A stretch of 15,000 nt of DNA, from contig CM022675.1 in NCBI GenBank assembly GCA_012295275.1, forward strand, positions 1,238,081 to 1,253,080. Reading direction: 5' to 3'. Position 1 is the first letter of the stretch. Every line of letters begins with the position of its first letter. The notes beneath the pieces are model-generated. The model did not search any database, was not told where the DNA came from, and saw only the letters and a list, made by a program, of their open reading frames with translations. Origin of the DNA: Chrysomallon squamiferum (Eukaryota > Mollusca > Gastropoda > Neomphalida > Peltospiridae). Positions 7,461 to 15,000 of this stretch are shown here, piece after piece. The position numbers were made by a program, and so were the translations under genes.

Positions 7461-7484
7461 CAACAACAACAACAACAACAACAA
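7461..7484. repeat. (CAA)8 microsatellite
   Basis: Eight CAA units followed by imperfect CAA/AAG. Confidence 0.9.
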
Positions 7485-7499
7485 AAGCAACAAAAGTAA

Positions 7500-7735
7500 T
7501 AACTAATGTATGTCCCTTAAATCTTTCATTATTAATGATTTAGTTTTATTTTATCTTTAGACTTTATTTAATTTTATTATTAGTTTTACTAATCAGTGAT
7601 TGTAGAGTGTTGTTGATCGTGTCTGTGTTTGCCAGTAAAATCTCCACAAACACACCAAGCAGCAAGACACTTGATAATTTGACATCACTGAATCACTTCG
7701 TTAAAACTGTGTATGTATCAGTTTCAAAATGAGAG
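7500..7735. other. AT-rich sequence with no recognised feature
   Basis: T-rich then mixed sequence. No open frame with family resemblance, no repeat unit and no RNA gene seen. Confidence 0.5.
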
Positions 7736-7736
7736 T

Positions 7737-7740
<4 letters not shown>

Positions 7741-7826
<86 letters not shown>
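7741..7826. repeat. (GA)43 microsatellite
   Basis: Perfect GA dinucleotides, 86 bp. Confidence 0.98.
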
Positions 7827-7828
<2 letters not shown>

Positions 7829-7899
7829 AAGAGAGAGATAGCAAAGCTACGTGACGAAATAAAGAGAGCAGAAATAAACATGTAAACCTTCCACAATTG

Positions 7900-8095
7900 T
7901 AATTTAAAAAAAATAAAGTGTAAACGAAAGTAAAAGAAAATAAAAAAAAAAAAGTGTAAATCAGTAATAAAAATAAATAAGTAAAAAAAATAAAAAAATA
8001 TGAATGAATAAATAAATAAAAATGAATGAATAATTAAATAAAAATGAATGAATAATTAAATAAAAATGAATGAATAAATAAATAATATATTTGAC
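7900..8095. repeat. A-rich (AAAT)/(GAAT) tetranucleotide tract
   Basis: Poly-A patches, then three tandem copies of a 21-22-bp unit built from AAAT, GAAT and AATTAAAT between about 8010 and 8090. Confidence 0.85.
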
Positions 8096-8510
8096 ATGTT
8101 TTATAATGAGTGAAAGTTTAACGACAACCTAGTTCGAGGACAGTGTATCAGCTTGTGTTTGTCAGACAAAGATAAATGTTACAAAATGGTGATTACTTTA
8201 AAAAAAATTACTCAAAAATTAATTAAATCTTTTACACTGATAGGAATCATAACAGTCTCGGCAGCTGTAATTGTATTCATAAAAAAAAAAGAATAAAAAA
8301 GAGCGTATTCAATTGATATTGTGATTGTAATTGATCTGTCGTTGTGACAAAGTACGTATGATGCATCTTTTGTGTTACTGAGACGATTCTCGCTCGAATG
8401 AAACCATTTATAGAACAGCAAGGTTAAAAAACAACTATACACGAAATTAGGTTATGAACGAAATCACAGACAGTCGTGAGTCACCAGCAGCGAGTTCATT
8501 AAACCTCTGT
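8096..8510. other. AT-rich sequence with no recognised feature
   Basis: Contains a minus-strand open frame at 8212-8442 (76 residues) without any recognisable motif; it crosses a poly-A tract and I do not call it a gene. Confidence 0.5.
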
Positions 8511-9275
8511 ATATCAATGTGTCTGTGTGTCTTTGTGACTCTGTGTCTGTGTGTCTTTGTGTCTTTGTGTTGTCTTTGTGTCTCTGTGTTGTCTCTGTGT
8601 CTGTATGTCACTGTGTCTGTGTGTCTTTGTGTTGTCTTTGTGTCTCTGTGTTGTCTCTGTGTGTGTCACTGTGTCTGTGTCTTTGTGTCTGTGTCTTTGT
8701 GTTTCTGTGTCTGCTGTGTCTGTGTATCACTGTGTCTGTGTGTCTTTGTGTCTCTGTGTCTTTGTGTCTGTGTGTCTCTGTGTCTGTGTCTCTGTGTGTC
8801 TGTGTATCTGTGTGTGTGTCTGTGTGTCTCTGTGTCTGTGTGTCTGTGTCTCTGTGTGTGTGTCTCTGTGTCTGTGTGTGTGTCTCTGTGTGTGTGTGTC
8901 TCTGTGTGTGTGTCTTTGTGTCTGTGTGTCTCTGTGTCTGTGTCTCTGTGTGTGTGTCTGTGTGTCTCTGTGTCTGTGTGTCTGTGTGTCTGTGTGTCTC
9001 TGTGTCTCTGTGTCTGTGTGTCTGTGTCTCTGTGTGTGTGTCTCTGTGTCTGTGTGTCTCTGTGTGTGTGTCTCTGTGTGTGTGTGTCTCTGTGTGTGTG
9101 TCTTTGTGTGTGTGTGTCTCTGTGTGTGTGTCTGTGTCTCTGTGTGTCTGTGTGTGTCTGTGTGTGTGTGTCTCTGTGTGTGTGTGTCTCTGTGTGTGTG
9201 TCTTTGTGTCTGTGTGTCTCTGTGTGTGTGTCTCTGTGTCTCTGTGTATGTGTGTCTCTGTGTCCGTGTGTCTGT
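8511..9275. repeat. 765-bp (TGTGTC/TGTGTCT) low-complexity block
   Basis: TG and TCTG units in shifting order, almost free of A on the plus strand after 8725. Short tandem subunits recur (for example TGTGTCTCTGTGTCTGTGTG). It is open in three plus frames and one minus frame because the motif lacks stops; the predicted Cys/Val/Ser/Leu and His/Thr/Asp/Arg proteins are artefacts. Confidence 0.95.
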
Positions 9276-9590
9276 CTATAAAGGCGACAGTATGAAAGAT
9301 GGCGACGGACAGAGAAGAACAAAACAGAAAAGAGAAATATTTTCTACTTTTTGTTCATCATAAAATAAGATTGCCAATAACTATCAAAATATATAATATT
9401 TGTTACTTAATTAAACTGTATATCTCTAGATAGCTTAAAATCCCAATATTTATTATTATTATTATTATTATTAACCTGTCAGTCTTTTTCTTATTAGTAT
9501 TTCTACTCTTCCTCGCTAAATATCTAAGCTGTTTTATGTTAGGAGACTTTTTAATGTTTCATTTAGTTTATAACCTCGCGCTAGAAAAAA
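9276..9590. other. AT-rich sequence with a short (TTA)8 tract
   Basis: The TTA repeat lies at about 9448-9473. No gene or other element seen. Confidence 0.6.
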
Positions 9591-9645
9591 AAGAAAATAA
9601 TAATAAGAAGAAGAAGAAAAGAAAAGAAAAGAGAAAAAAAAGACA
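9590..9645. repeat. Purine tract (AAG/AAAAG)n
   Basis: Only A and G apart from the first few bases; irregular AAG and AAAAG units. Confidence 0.85.
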
Positions 9646-9785
9646 CAAGTAATAAAGAAAGTGAAAAAAGATACACAACACCATCGATATTAAGATTAAT
9701 TAAAATGATTCTGACATTTTTTTACTTGTTTAATTTGAGAAATATTGTGAATCGGCCTTGGGTTTTCAATGTTTGAATGTTAAAG

Positions 9786-9786
9786 A

Positions 9787-9813
<27 letters not shown>
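9786..9813. repeat. Poly-A tract (28 A)
   Basis: An unbroken run of 28 A. No retroposon body with tRNA-like boxes or target-site duplication could be recognised around it. Confidence 0.9.
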
Positions 9814-9818
<5 letters not shown>

Positions 9819-10040
9819 TTATTGAAAATATCCAGCGTTCATCAAATTACCTTCGTCGACGTTTTTTTAACTTTGCTTTATGACAAAACTGCGAGTCGTA
9901 ACAGGAGGATTTTTCTACATTATACGTGTCCTTTATCTACAGTCTACAGACAACCTTCAGCGTGTAATTAATTCTATTTATCTCCGAAATTACTCAACCT
10001 TAAACTATAGACATTACTGGTGTTAAATTAAATGTCATTT
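9814..10040. other. Unique AT-rich sequence with no recognised feature
   Basis: A plus-strand open frame of 64 residues begins in the poly-A tract and has no family resemblance. Confidence 0.5.
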
Positions 10041-10440
10041 ACTACGACAACATCATCATCAACAACAACATCAGAATCAGTAATTAATATTACTGTCACT
10101 ATTAGCTTCATTGCTTGGTTTAAGTATTACAACAACAACAACGACAACGACTACTACTACTACTATTACCACTACTACTACTCCTAAATTAGTATTATTG
10201 CTGCATCTACTACTACTACTGCTGTAATTACTATCACTATTACTACTATTCTGTTATTATTACTACTACTACTTCTGCTACTACAACTATTAATATACCA
10301 TTATTACTATTTCGTATTCTATTTCTTATAATTATTATTGTTGTTGTTTTCATTATTATTAGTAGTAGTATCATTATTATTGTTGTTGTTGCTGTTGTTG
10401 ATCTTCTTCTTCTTCTTCTTCTTCTTCTTATTCTTATTAT
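10041..10440. repeat. Mosaic trinucleotide block
   Basis: A succession of short runs: ACA, ACG, CTA/ACT, ATT, TTG, TTC (TTC at about 10401-10429). Interrupted and of mixed phase, unlike the pure tracts elsewhere. Confidence 0.85.
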
Positions 10441-10745
10441 GTATTTAGAAAGTTTATTTTGTTTATTTTCTCTGATATAAGATGAAAGCGTTCATTATAC
10501 GTGTCTGTCGAATTTCAACATTTGAAGCGACATGAAATTAGAGAGAGTAAATTGATAAAGAATTTGAAATTGGACAGAACAGCTCGGCTAATAGTTGATG
10601 ATCGGAGAGTCATGAAATATTCTGTCATCACTTAAAACCAGCCTCCCAGAAACTGGCCAAACTGCGGAGAAACTTTCAAATAATATTTCAGAAAAAGAAT
10701 AACAGAATAGCGAAAAACTAACATGTGTGTTCAGAGAAAGAGAGT
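10441..10745. other. Unique sequence with no recognised feature
   Basis: Moderately AT-rich; no long open frame, splice-bounded coding segment or RNA gene could be supported. Confidence 0.5.
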
Positions 10746-10751
10746 AAAATT

Positions 10752-10794
10752 ACAAAAAAAAAAAAAAAAAAAAAATAAAAAATAAATAAATAGT

Positions 10795-10826
<32 letters not shown>

Positions 10827-10985
10827 GAAGAAGAAAAAAAGAAGAAGAAGAAGAAGAAGAAGAAGAAGAAGAAGAAGAAATCCATAAATAAATAAATTTA
10901 AAAAGAAACAAAAAAATCAATAAAAATAAAGAAACAAACAAAATAAAATAATATAAAAATAATAATAGACATTTTTTTTTTTTTC
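10752..10985. repeat. A-rich microsatellite cluster: poly-A, (AAAT)n, (AAT)n, (AAG)n, poly-T
   Basis: A22 at 10754-10775, AAT at 10797-10826, AAG at 10827-10878, then AAAT/AAAC-like units and a T run at 10973-10984. Confidence 0.93.
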
Positions 10986-11059
10986 TCTATTCCTTCTTTT
11001 CTTCTTCTTCTCTCTGTTTCTGCAGTCTGCCTGTCTCTCCAATATATATTTCTCTCTGT

Positions 11060-11103
11060 CTCTCTTAATTATCTCTCTATCTATCTCTATATCTATCTAT
11101 CTA

Positions 11104-11150
<47 letters not shown>

Positions 11151-11227
11151 GTCTGTCTATCTATCTATCTATCTGTATGTCTGTCTGTCTATCTATCTAT
11201 CTATATATCTGTAAATCTGTCTATCTA

Positions 11228-11263
<36 letters not shown>

Positions 11264-11275
11264 TTTATCTATCTC
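11060..11275. repeat. (CTAT)/(CTGT) tetranucleotide microsatellite
   Basis: Alternating blocks of CTAT and CTGT, including CTGT at about 11105-11138. The plus-strand open frame starting at 11177 is an artefact of this tract. Confidence 0.95.
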
Positions 11276-11320
11276 TTTTTCTTTCTCGTTATTTCTTCCT
11301 GTTTCTCTCATTTGTTTTTT

Positions 11321-11323
<3 letters not shown>

Positions 11324-11417
<94 letters not shown>

Positions 11418-11419
11418 TG
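11324..11419. repeat. (CT)n microsatellite
   Basis: Forty CT units, one interruption (GTCT), then further CT. Confidence 0.98.
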
Positions 11420-11755
11420 ACTATCACACACACAAGGTAGACTATTGTTGTTTGTTTGTTTGTTGTTATTTTGTTGTCGTTGGTTTTTCTGGGGGGATTT
11501 TTACAGTCAAATCTGTTTGTCACAAAACATAATTTCTCAGAGATACTTTTGTTTTTGTTATTTGAAAACTGAGAGGATTTTGTAAAAGAGAGGCGGACGT
11601 AATTATGATTAACAAACGAAATGGAAACGACAGCCACAAACTCCTCAAACTAAATGAAACGAAGATAAAGTTTTATACCATCTGAATGACTGGCGTGTTT
11701 CGTATCACAAGATAACTATCAGAATATTTATTAGTTTAAATCTGAGAATAAGACT
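11420..11755. other. Unique AT-rich sequence with no recognised feature
   Basis: (TTTG)n-like stretch at 11449-11465 and otherwise unique sequence. The minus-strand open frame at 11308-11637 runs into the CT tract and shows no domain. Confidence 0.5.
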
Positions 11756-11784
11756 TTGTTTTCTAGCACTAATCATCTCCGGTT

Positions 11785-11830
11785 ACTGTGGCGCACGCGC
11801 ATGCTTCGAAAAGCTTTTTCTACTTCCGCC
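11785..11830. promoter_or_regulatory. Possible promoter motifs: NRF1-like and ETS-like
   Basis: GCGCACGCGC at 11791-11800 matches the core of the NRF1 site, and ACTTCCGC at about 11821-11828 is an ETS-type site in reverse. Both are CpG-containing motifs in DNA otherwise poor in CpG. Motif matching by eye only; no transcript is visible. Confidence 0.25.
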
Positions 11831-11857
11831 CTGTCAAGTAAATTAGAGTTCGGGATG

Positions 11858-11892
11858 ACGGGACAGATTATTATTGTTTGGGATTGTCCCGT
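11858..11892. repeat. Short inverted repeat (8-bp arms)
   Basis: ACGGGACA at 11858-11865 and TGTCCCGT at 11885-11892 are perfect reverse complements with a 19-base loop. There is no T run after it and no element boundary, so its meaning is unknown. Confidence 0.6.
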
Positions 11893-12086
11893 GTCACAAT
11901 GGTTCACTTTTCACTGGGTCTTTGTGTTCGATTTTTTTTTTCTGATAATTATTCAAGGAATTTTGAAAATAATGTCTGACAGAGGTTTGTCTATGATGAA
12001 ATAATTGACGTTTAAATTGCGTCAGAGTAGATATATTTTTCCTTTATTTTATTGCATCTGAATATAATGCATTATACTGCCTACTT

Positions 12087-12089
<3 letters not shown>

Positions 12090-12124
<35 letters not shown>

Positions 12125-12163
12125 GTCTCTCTCCAGCACTGTATTAGTAATATGTAGCAGCAA

Positions 12164-12207
<44 letters not shown>
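12090..12207. repeat. (CT)n and (TTA)n microsatellites
   Basis: CT dinucleotides at 12090-12134 with one CCCTG interruption; TTA trinucleotides at 12166-12207. A looser GTA-rich stretch follows at 12240-12290. Confidence 0.93.
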
Positions 12208-12209
<2 letters not shown>

Positions 12210-12422
12210 ATGATTGAATTAGAATTAGTTTTAATATCAGTGTTAGTAGTTACAGTAGTAGTAATGGTAGTAATGGTAGTAGTAGAAGTAATGAACTTAA
12301 TATTATACTAATAAAATATAAAATACAGAATACAAAAATCCTGGACTAAGAGATATATTACATATAAACGGGTCAGCGCTCCATTTTTCACAAATGAACT
12401 CAAAACCGACATGTCAGATTTC

Positions 12423-12621
12423 TGACGTCATAAATCAAACCACTTCTATGTGGATATTTTTTTTTTTATTAATATTGACTCTGGTCATGTATAAGTAACC
12501 CGGCATAAAATATTGTTAAATCGGACGAGATAATATTTACCGAAACTCTAATCTAAACCTGTAGAAATATGAAATATTCTCCGAATCGCTCGTTGTATTG
12601 GTCAATCGAGCGACATGGCGG
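12423..12621 (+). promoter_or_regulatory. Candidate promoter: CRE, CCAAT box, YY1-like site
   Basis: TGACGTCA, the full palindromic CRE, is at 12423-12430. ATTGG (inverted CCAAT box) is at 12597-12601. GACATGGCGGAT at 12612-12623 resembles the YY1 site that often lies near transcription starts. The order and the 170-190-bp span are those of a compact TATA-less promoter facing right, but this is inference from motifs alone. Confidence 0.3.
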
Positions 12622-12683
12622 ATCTGTGTAGTTTATGTCTTTGTGGCTCATGGTGCTACTTGAACGACTGTCTAAGTAATTAG
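12615..12683 (+). CDS. Possible short upstream ORF, 22 codons
   Basis: ATGGCGGAT... with a good initiation context runs 22 codons to TAG. The peptide is Cys-rich (MADLCSLCLCGSWCY...). No known family recognised. It could equally be chance, the ATG being part of a YY1-like motif, or the beginning of an exon ending at A|GTAATT near 12675. Confidence 0.15.
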   Translation: MADLCSLCLCGSWCYLNDCLSN

Positions 12684-12729
12684 TGCGAGAGAGAAGGAAC
12701 AGATCAAACGTGCACAGTTCTCAGATGAA

Positions 12730-12825
12730 ATGTCTCGATTGAGACAGGTTAATTCGGATTTCTACTTGAGGCGATTTGAGACGTTCATCCTCAAACGTAC
12801 TCGGTCTGTTACAGCACGTAAATAA
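12730..12825 (+). CDS. Possible first exon or small protein, 31 codons
   Basis: An open stretch from 12676 to a TAA at 12823-12825 has a complex, charged composition, unlike nearby low-complexity frames. The first ATG at 12730 gives MSRLRQVNSDFYLRRFETF followed by ILKRTRSVTARK. A possible donor CAC|GTAAAT lies at 12816-12822, so this may be the start of a spliced gene rather than a 31-residue protein. I do not recognise the sequence. The lack of stops over 49 codons in AT-rich DNA is suggestive but not strong. Confidence 0.22.
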   Translation: MSRLRQVNSDFYLRRFETFILKRTRSVTARK

Positions 12826-12839
12826 AGTGTTTATATAGA

Positions 12840-13070
12840 TTTGCAGATTGATGTTTTTGTTTTCGTTCATTTTGGAAGAACTCGATAATAACAGTTACCG
12901 CAAAATGAACAAAGATAAGTGCTGTAAGAACATCAACAACAACATTAGTGACTGTCATAACATTTTCAATAAACACAACTACTACAACAACAGTTTGAAT
13001 AAAATAAACTGTTTACATTCTTCTTGATTTTAAAGTAGTTTTCCATTAGTTCGATCCCCTTTGCTTTGTT
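12840..13070. other. Unique AT-rich sequence with short ACA runs
   Basis: Short CAA/ACA trinucleotide patches near 12930 and 12980. A tRNA B-box-like GTTCGATCCC is at about 13050 with no matching A box upstream, so no Pol III gene is called. Confidence 0.5.
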
Positions 13071-13074
13071 GTTT

Positions 13075-13345
13075 TTGTTTTGTTTGTTTTTTTTTTCTTT
13101 CGTGTTTTCTTTCTTTCTTTTTCTTTTTCTCTTTTTTTTTGTGATTTCATTTTATTTTATTTATTTTTACTTTTTATTTATTTTTGTTCTTATTTATTTA
13201 TTTGATGTTGTCGTTGTTTACATTTGAATTTTTGTTATGATTATCATTAATATGATGATGTTGATTACTATTATTATTGGTGTTGTTGTTGTTGTCATCA
13301 TCATCATTATTATTGTTGTTGTTGTTGCTGTTTATTTATTTACTC
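13075..13345. repeat. T-rich and trinucleotide microsatellite cluster
   Basis: Poly-T and TTTC patches (13075-13140), TTTA units (13150-13205), then ATG/ATT/GTT trinucleotides (13236-13330). Confidence 0.85.
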
Positions 13346-13550
13346 CAGATACATTTGTTTTATTTATTATTTACTTATTTATTTTCATTTTCTCCAAACA
13401 AAAGTCATTAGATCTCCTGCAGACACGCCCAGTAACACAAACGACGCCCCTACCCCACCCCCCACACTCCAGAAAGCTGGGACCGCCACACGATGACGTT
13501 CAGTGAACACGTGTATAACTCAGCTTCCTTCTTTCTGCGTTTCACTCAGA
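13346..13550. other. Mixed sequence with a short GC-rich patch
   Basis: CTCCTGCAG|ACACG at about 13413 looks like an acceptor, and the C-rich patch 13423-13490 stays open in one plus frame until 13506 (LQTRPVTQTTPLPHPPH...), but it has no family resemblance. GTTCAGTGAAC at 13498-13508 is a perfect short inverted repeat overlapping an E-box CACGTG (13508-13513). Confidence 0.35.
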
Positions 13551-13551
13551 T

Positions 13552-15000
13552 CGTTTCTCTTGTTTAATGTTTCATTCACTCTGGTTCATTCTTTGTTTAA
13601 TGTTTCATTCACTCTGGTTCATTCTCTGTTTAATATTTCATTCACTCTGTTTCTCGGTTCATTCTTTGTTTAATGTTTTATTGACTCTGGTTCTCGGTTC
13701 ATTCTTTGTTTAATGTTTTATTGACTCTGGTTCTCGGTTCATTCTTTGTTTAATGTTTCATTCACTCTGGTTCTCGGTTCATTCTTTGTTTAATATTTCA
13801 TTCACTCTGTTTCTCGGTTCATTCTTTGTTTAATGTTTTATTGACTCTGGTTCTCGGTTCATTCTTTGTTTAATGTTTCATTGACTCTGGTTCTCGGTTC
13901 ATTCTTTGTTTAATGTTTCATTCACTCTGGTTCTCGGTTCATTCTCTGTTTAATATTTCATTCACTCTGTTTCTCGGTTCATTCTTTGTTTAATATTTCA
14001 TTCACTCTGTTTCTCGGTTCATTCTCTGTTTAATATTTCATTCACTCTGTTTCTCGGTTCATTCTTTGTTTAATGTTTTATTGACTCTGGTTCTCGGTTC
14101 ATTCTTTGTTTAATGTTTTATTGACTCTGGTTCTCGGTTCATTCTTTGTTTAATGTTTTATTGACTCTGGTTCTCGGTTCATTCTTTGTTTAATGTTTCA
14201 TTCACTCTGGTTCTCGGTTCATTCTCTGTTTAATATTTCATTCACTCTGTTTCTCGGTTCATTCTCTGTTTAATATTTCATTCACTCTGTTTCTCGGTTC
14301 ATTCTTTGTTTAATGTTTTATTGACTCTGGTTCTCGGTTCATTCTTTGTTTAATGTTTTATTGACTCTGGTTCTCGGTTCATTCTTTGTTTAATGTTTTA
14401 TTGACTCTGGTTCTCGGTTCATTCTTTGTTTAATGTTTCATTCACTCTGGTTCTCGGTTCATTCTCTGTTTAATATTTCATTCACTCTGTTTCTCGGTTC
14501 ATTCTTTGTTTAATGTTTCATTCACTCTGGTTCATTCTTTGTTTAATGTTTTATTCACTCTGGTTCATTCTTTGTTTAATGTTTTATTGACTCTGGTTCT
14601 CGGTTCATTCTTTGTTTAATGTTTTATTTACTCTGGTTCTCGGTTCATTCTTTGTTTAATGTTTCATTCACTCTGGTTCTCGGTTCATTCTTTGTTTAAT
14701 GTTTTATTGACTCTGGTTCTCGGTTCATTCTTTGTTTAATGTTTCATTCACTCTGGTTCTCGGTTCATTCTTTGTTTAATGTTTCATTCACTCTGGTTCT
14801 CGGTTCATTCTTTGTTTAATGTTTCATTCACTCTGGTTCTCGGTTCATTCTTTGTTTAATGTTTTATTTACTCTGGTTCATTCTTTGTTTAATGTTTCAT
14901 TCACTCTGGTTCTCGGTTCATTCTTTGTTTAATGTTTTATTGACTCTGGTTCTCGGTTCATTCTTTGTTTAATGTTTTATTGACTCTGGTTCTCGGTTCA
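13552..15000. repeat. 40-bp minisatellite, about 36 copies, running off the window
   Basis: The unit is TTCATTCTTTGTTTAATGTT, then (T/C)(T/C)ATT(G/C/T), then ACTCTG(G/T)TTCTCGG. A 33-bp variant lacks TCTCGGT (for example near 13600, 14530, 14870). Variants TTTG/TCTG, AATG/AATA and CTGG/CTGT are linked. On the minus strand the GTTTTATT variant gives AATAAAAC in many copies. There are stops in all frames, so it is not coding. Confidence 0.97.

Noticed and set aside
8212-8442. 76-residue minus-strand frame considered as the missing N-terminal channel exon
   Set aside because: No His-Gly motif or other channel-like N-terminal sequence, and it spans a poly-A run.
8454-9363. Open frames of 218-275 residues on both strands, Cys/Val/Ser-rich or His/Thr/Asp-rich
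   Set aside because: Pure products of the TGTGTC low-complexity block; several frames are open at once and none has complex sequence.
11756-12004. 82-residue plus-strand frame
   Set aside because: Composition drifts to Phe/Ile-rich AT sequence and no domain is recognised; the promoter-like motifs and inverted repeat in its first half are a simpler reading.
13050-13060. tRNA/SINE B-box-like GTTCGATCCC
   Set aside because: No A box at the right distance upstream, no cloverleaf and no SINE body or target-site duplication.
63-13513. Recurrent ACACGTGT (E-box) near several splice junctions (63, 188, 2456, 3992, 13508)
   Set aside because: The copies at 63 and 188 are one duplication and CACGTG is easily formed inside AC/GT-rich DNA; no consistent placement.
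1-15000. CRISPR array, phage, plasmid or bacterial systems
   Set aside because: The gene is spliced with eukaryotic splice consensus, and the tandem arrays have no spacers: units abut directly and differ only by point variants.

Overview
The window is animal genomic DNA, most likely from a mollusc or another lophotrochozoan invertebrate. That placement is inferred from the gene family, the spliced gene architecture and the very high load of simple repeats. No bacterial-style operon, CRISPR array, rRNA or tRNA gene is visible.

One protein-coding gene can be read with confidence. It lies on the minus strand, and six consecutive internal exons can be placed by joining reading frame, splice consensus and family motifs: A 5736-6335, B 4686-4784, C 3966-4146, D 3768-3824, E 2309-2441, F 206-309. 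All six have AG acceptors and GT donors, and the phases agree at every junction. They encode most of a DEG/ENaC-family sodium channel subunit (degenerin, ASIC, FMRFamide-gated channel superfamily). The readable part covers TM1, the FPAITVC motif that follows it, the cysteine-rich extracellular domain with about 16 Cys, and the approach to TM2. The N-terminal cytoplasmic exon(s) and the TM2 exon(s) were not found. TM2 should lie to the left of base 1. The 5' exon is either unrecognised in 7.1-15 kb or lies to the right of the window. Exon A carries a one-base frameshift near 6098.

The most unusual structure is in the introns. At four splice junctions of this gene the exon edge and its splice site are copied into a tandem array in the flanking intron. 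Array 754-2330 repeats the exon E 5' splice site about 32 times. Array 4776-5343 repeats the exon B 3' splice site 13 times. Array 6309-7110 repeats the exon A 3' splice site together with the first codons of TM1, with five extra copies. The duplication at 1-235 copies the exon F 5' splice site once. Shared behaviour at four junctions of one gene suggests either a common origin mechanism or a role in splicing.

Region by region: 1-7110 is the channel gene with its repeat-filled introns. From 7110 to 11420 the sequence is AT-rich and noncoding with long microsatellites ((GA)n, a 765-bp TG/TC block, poly-A, trinucleotide and tetranucleotide tracts). From 11420 to 13540 it is less repetitive; it holds a loose cluster of promoter-like motifs (NRF1-like, ETS, CRE, CCAAT, YY1-like) and a short coding-like segment on the plus strand at 12676-12825 that may be the first exon of another gene. 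From about 13552 to the end is a 40-bp minisatellite that runs out of the window and contains a recent 240-bp higher-order duplication.
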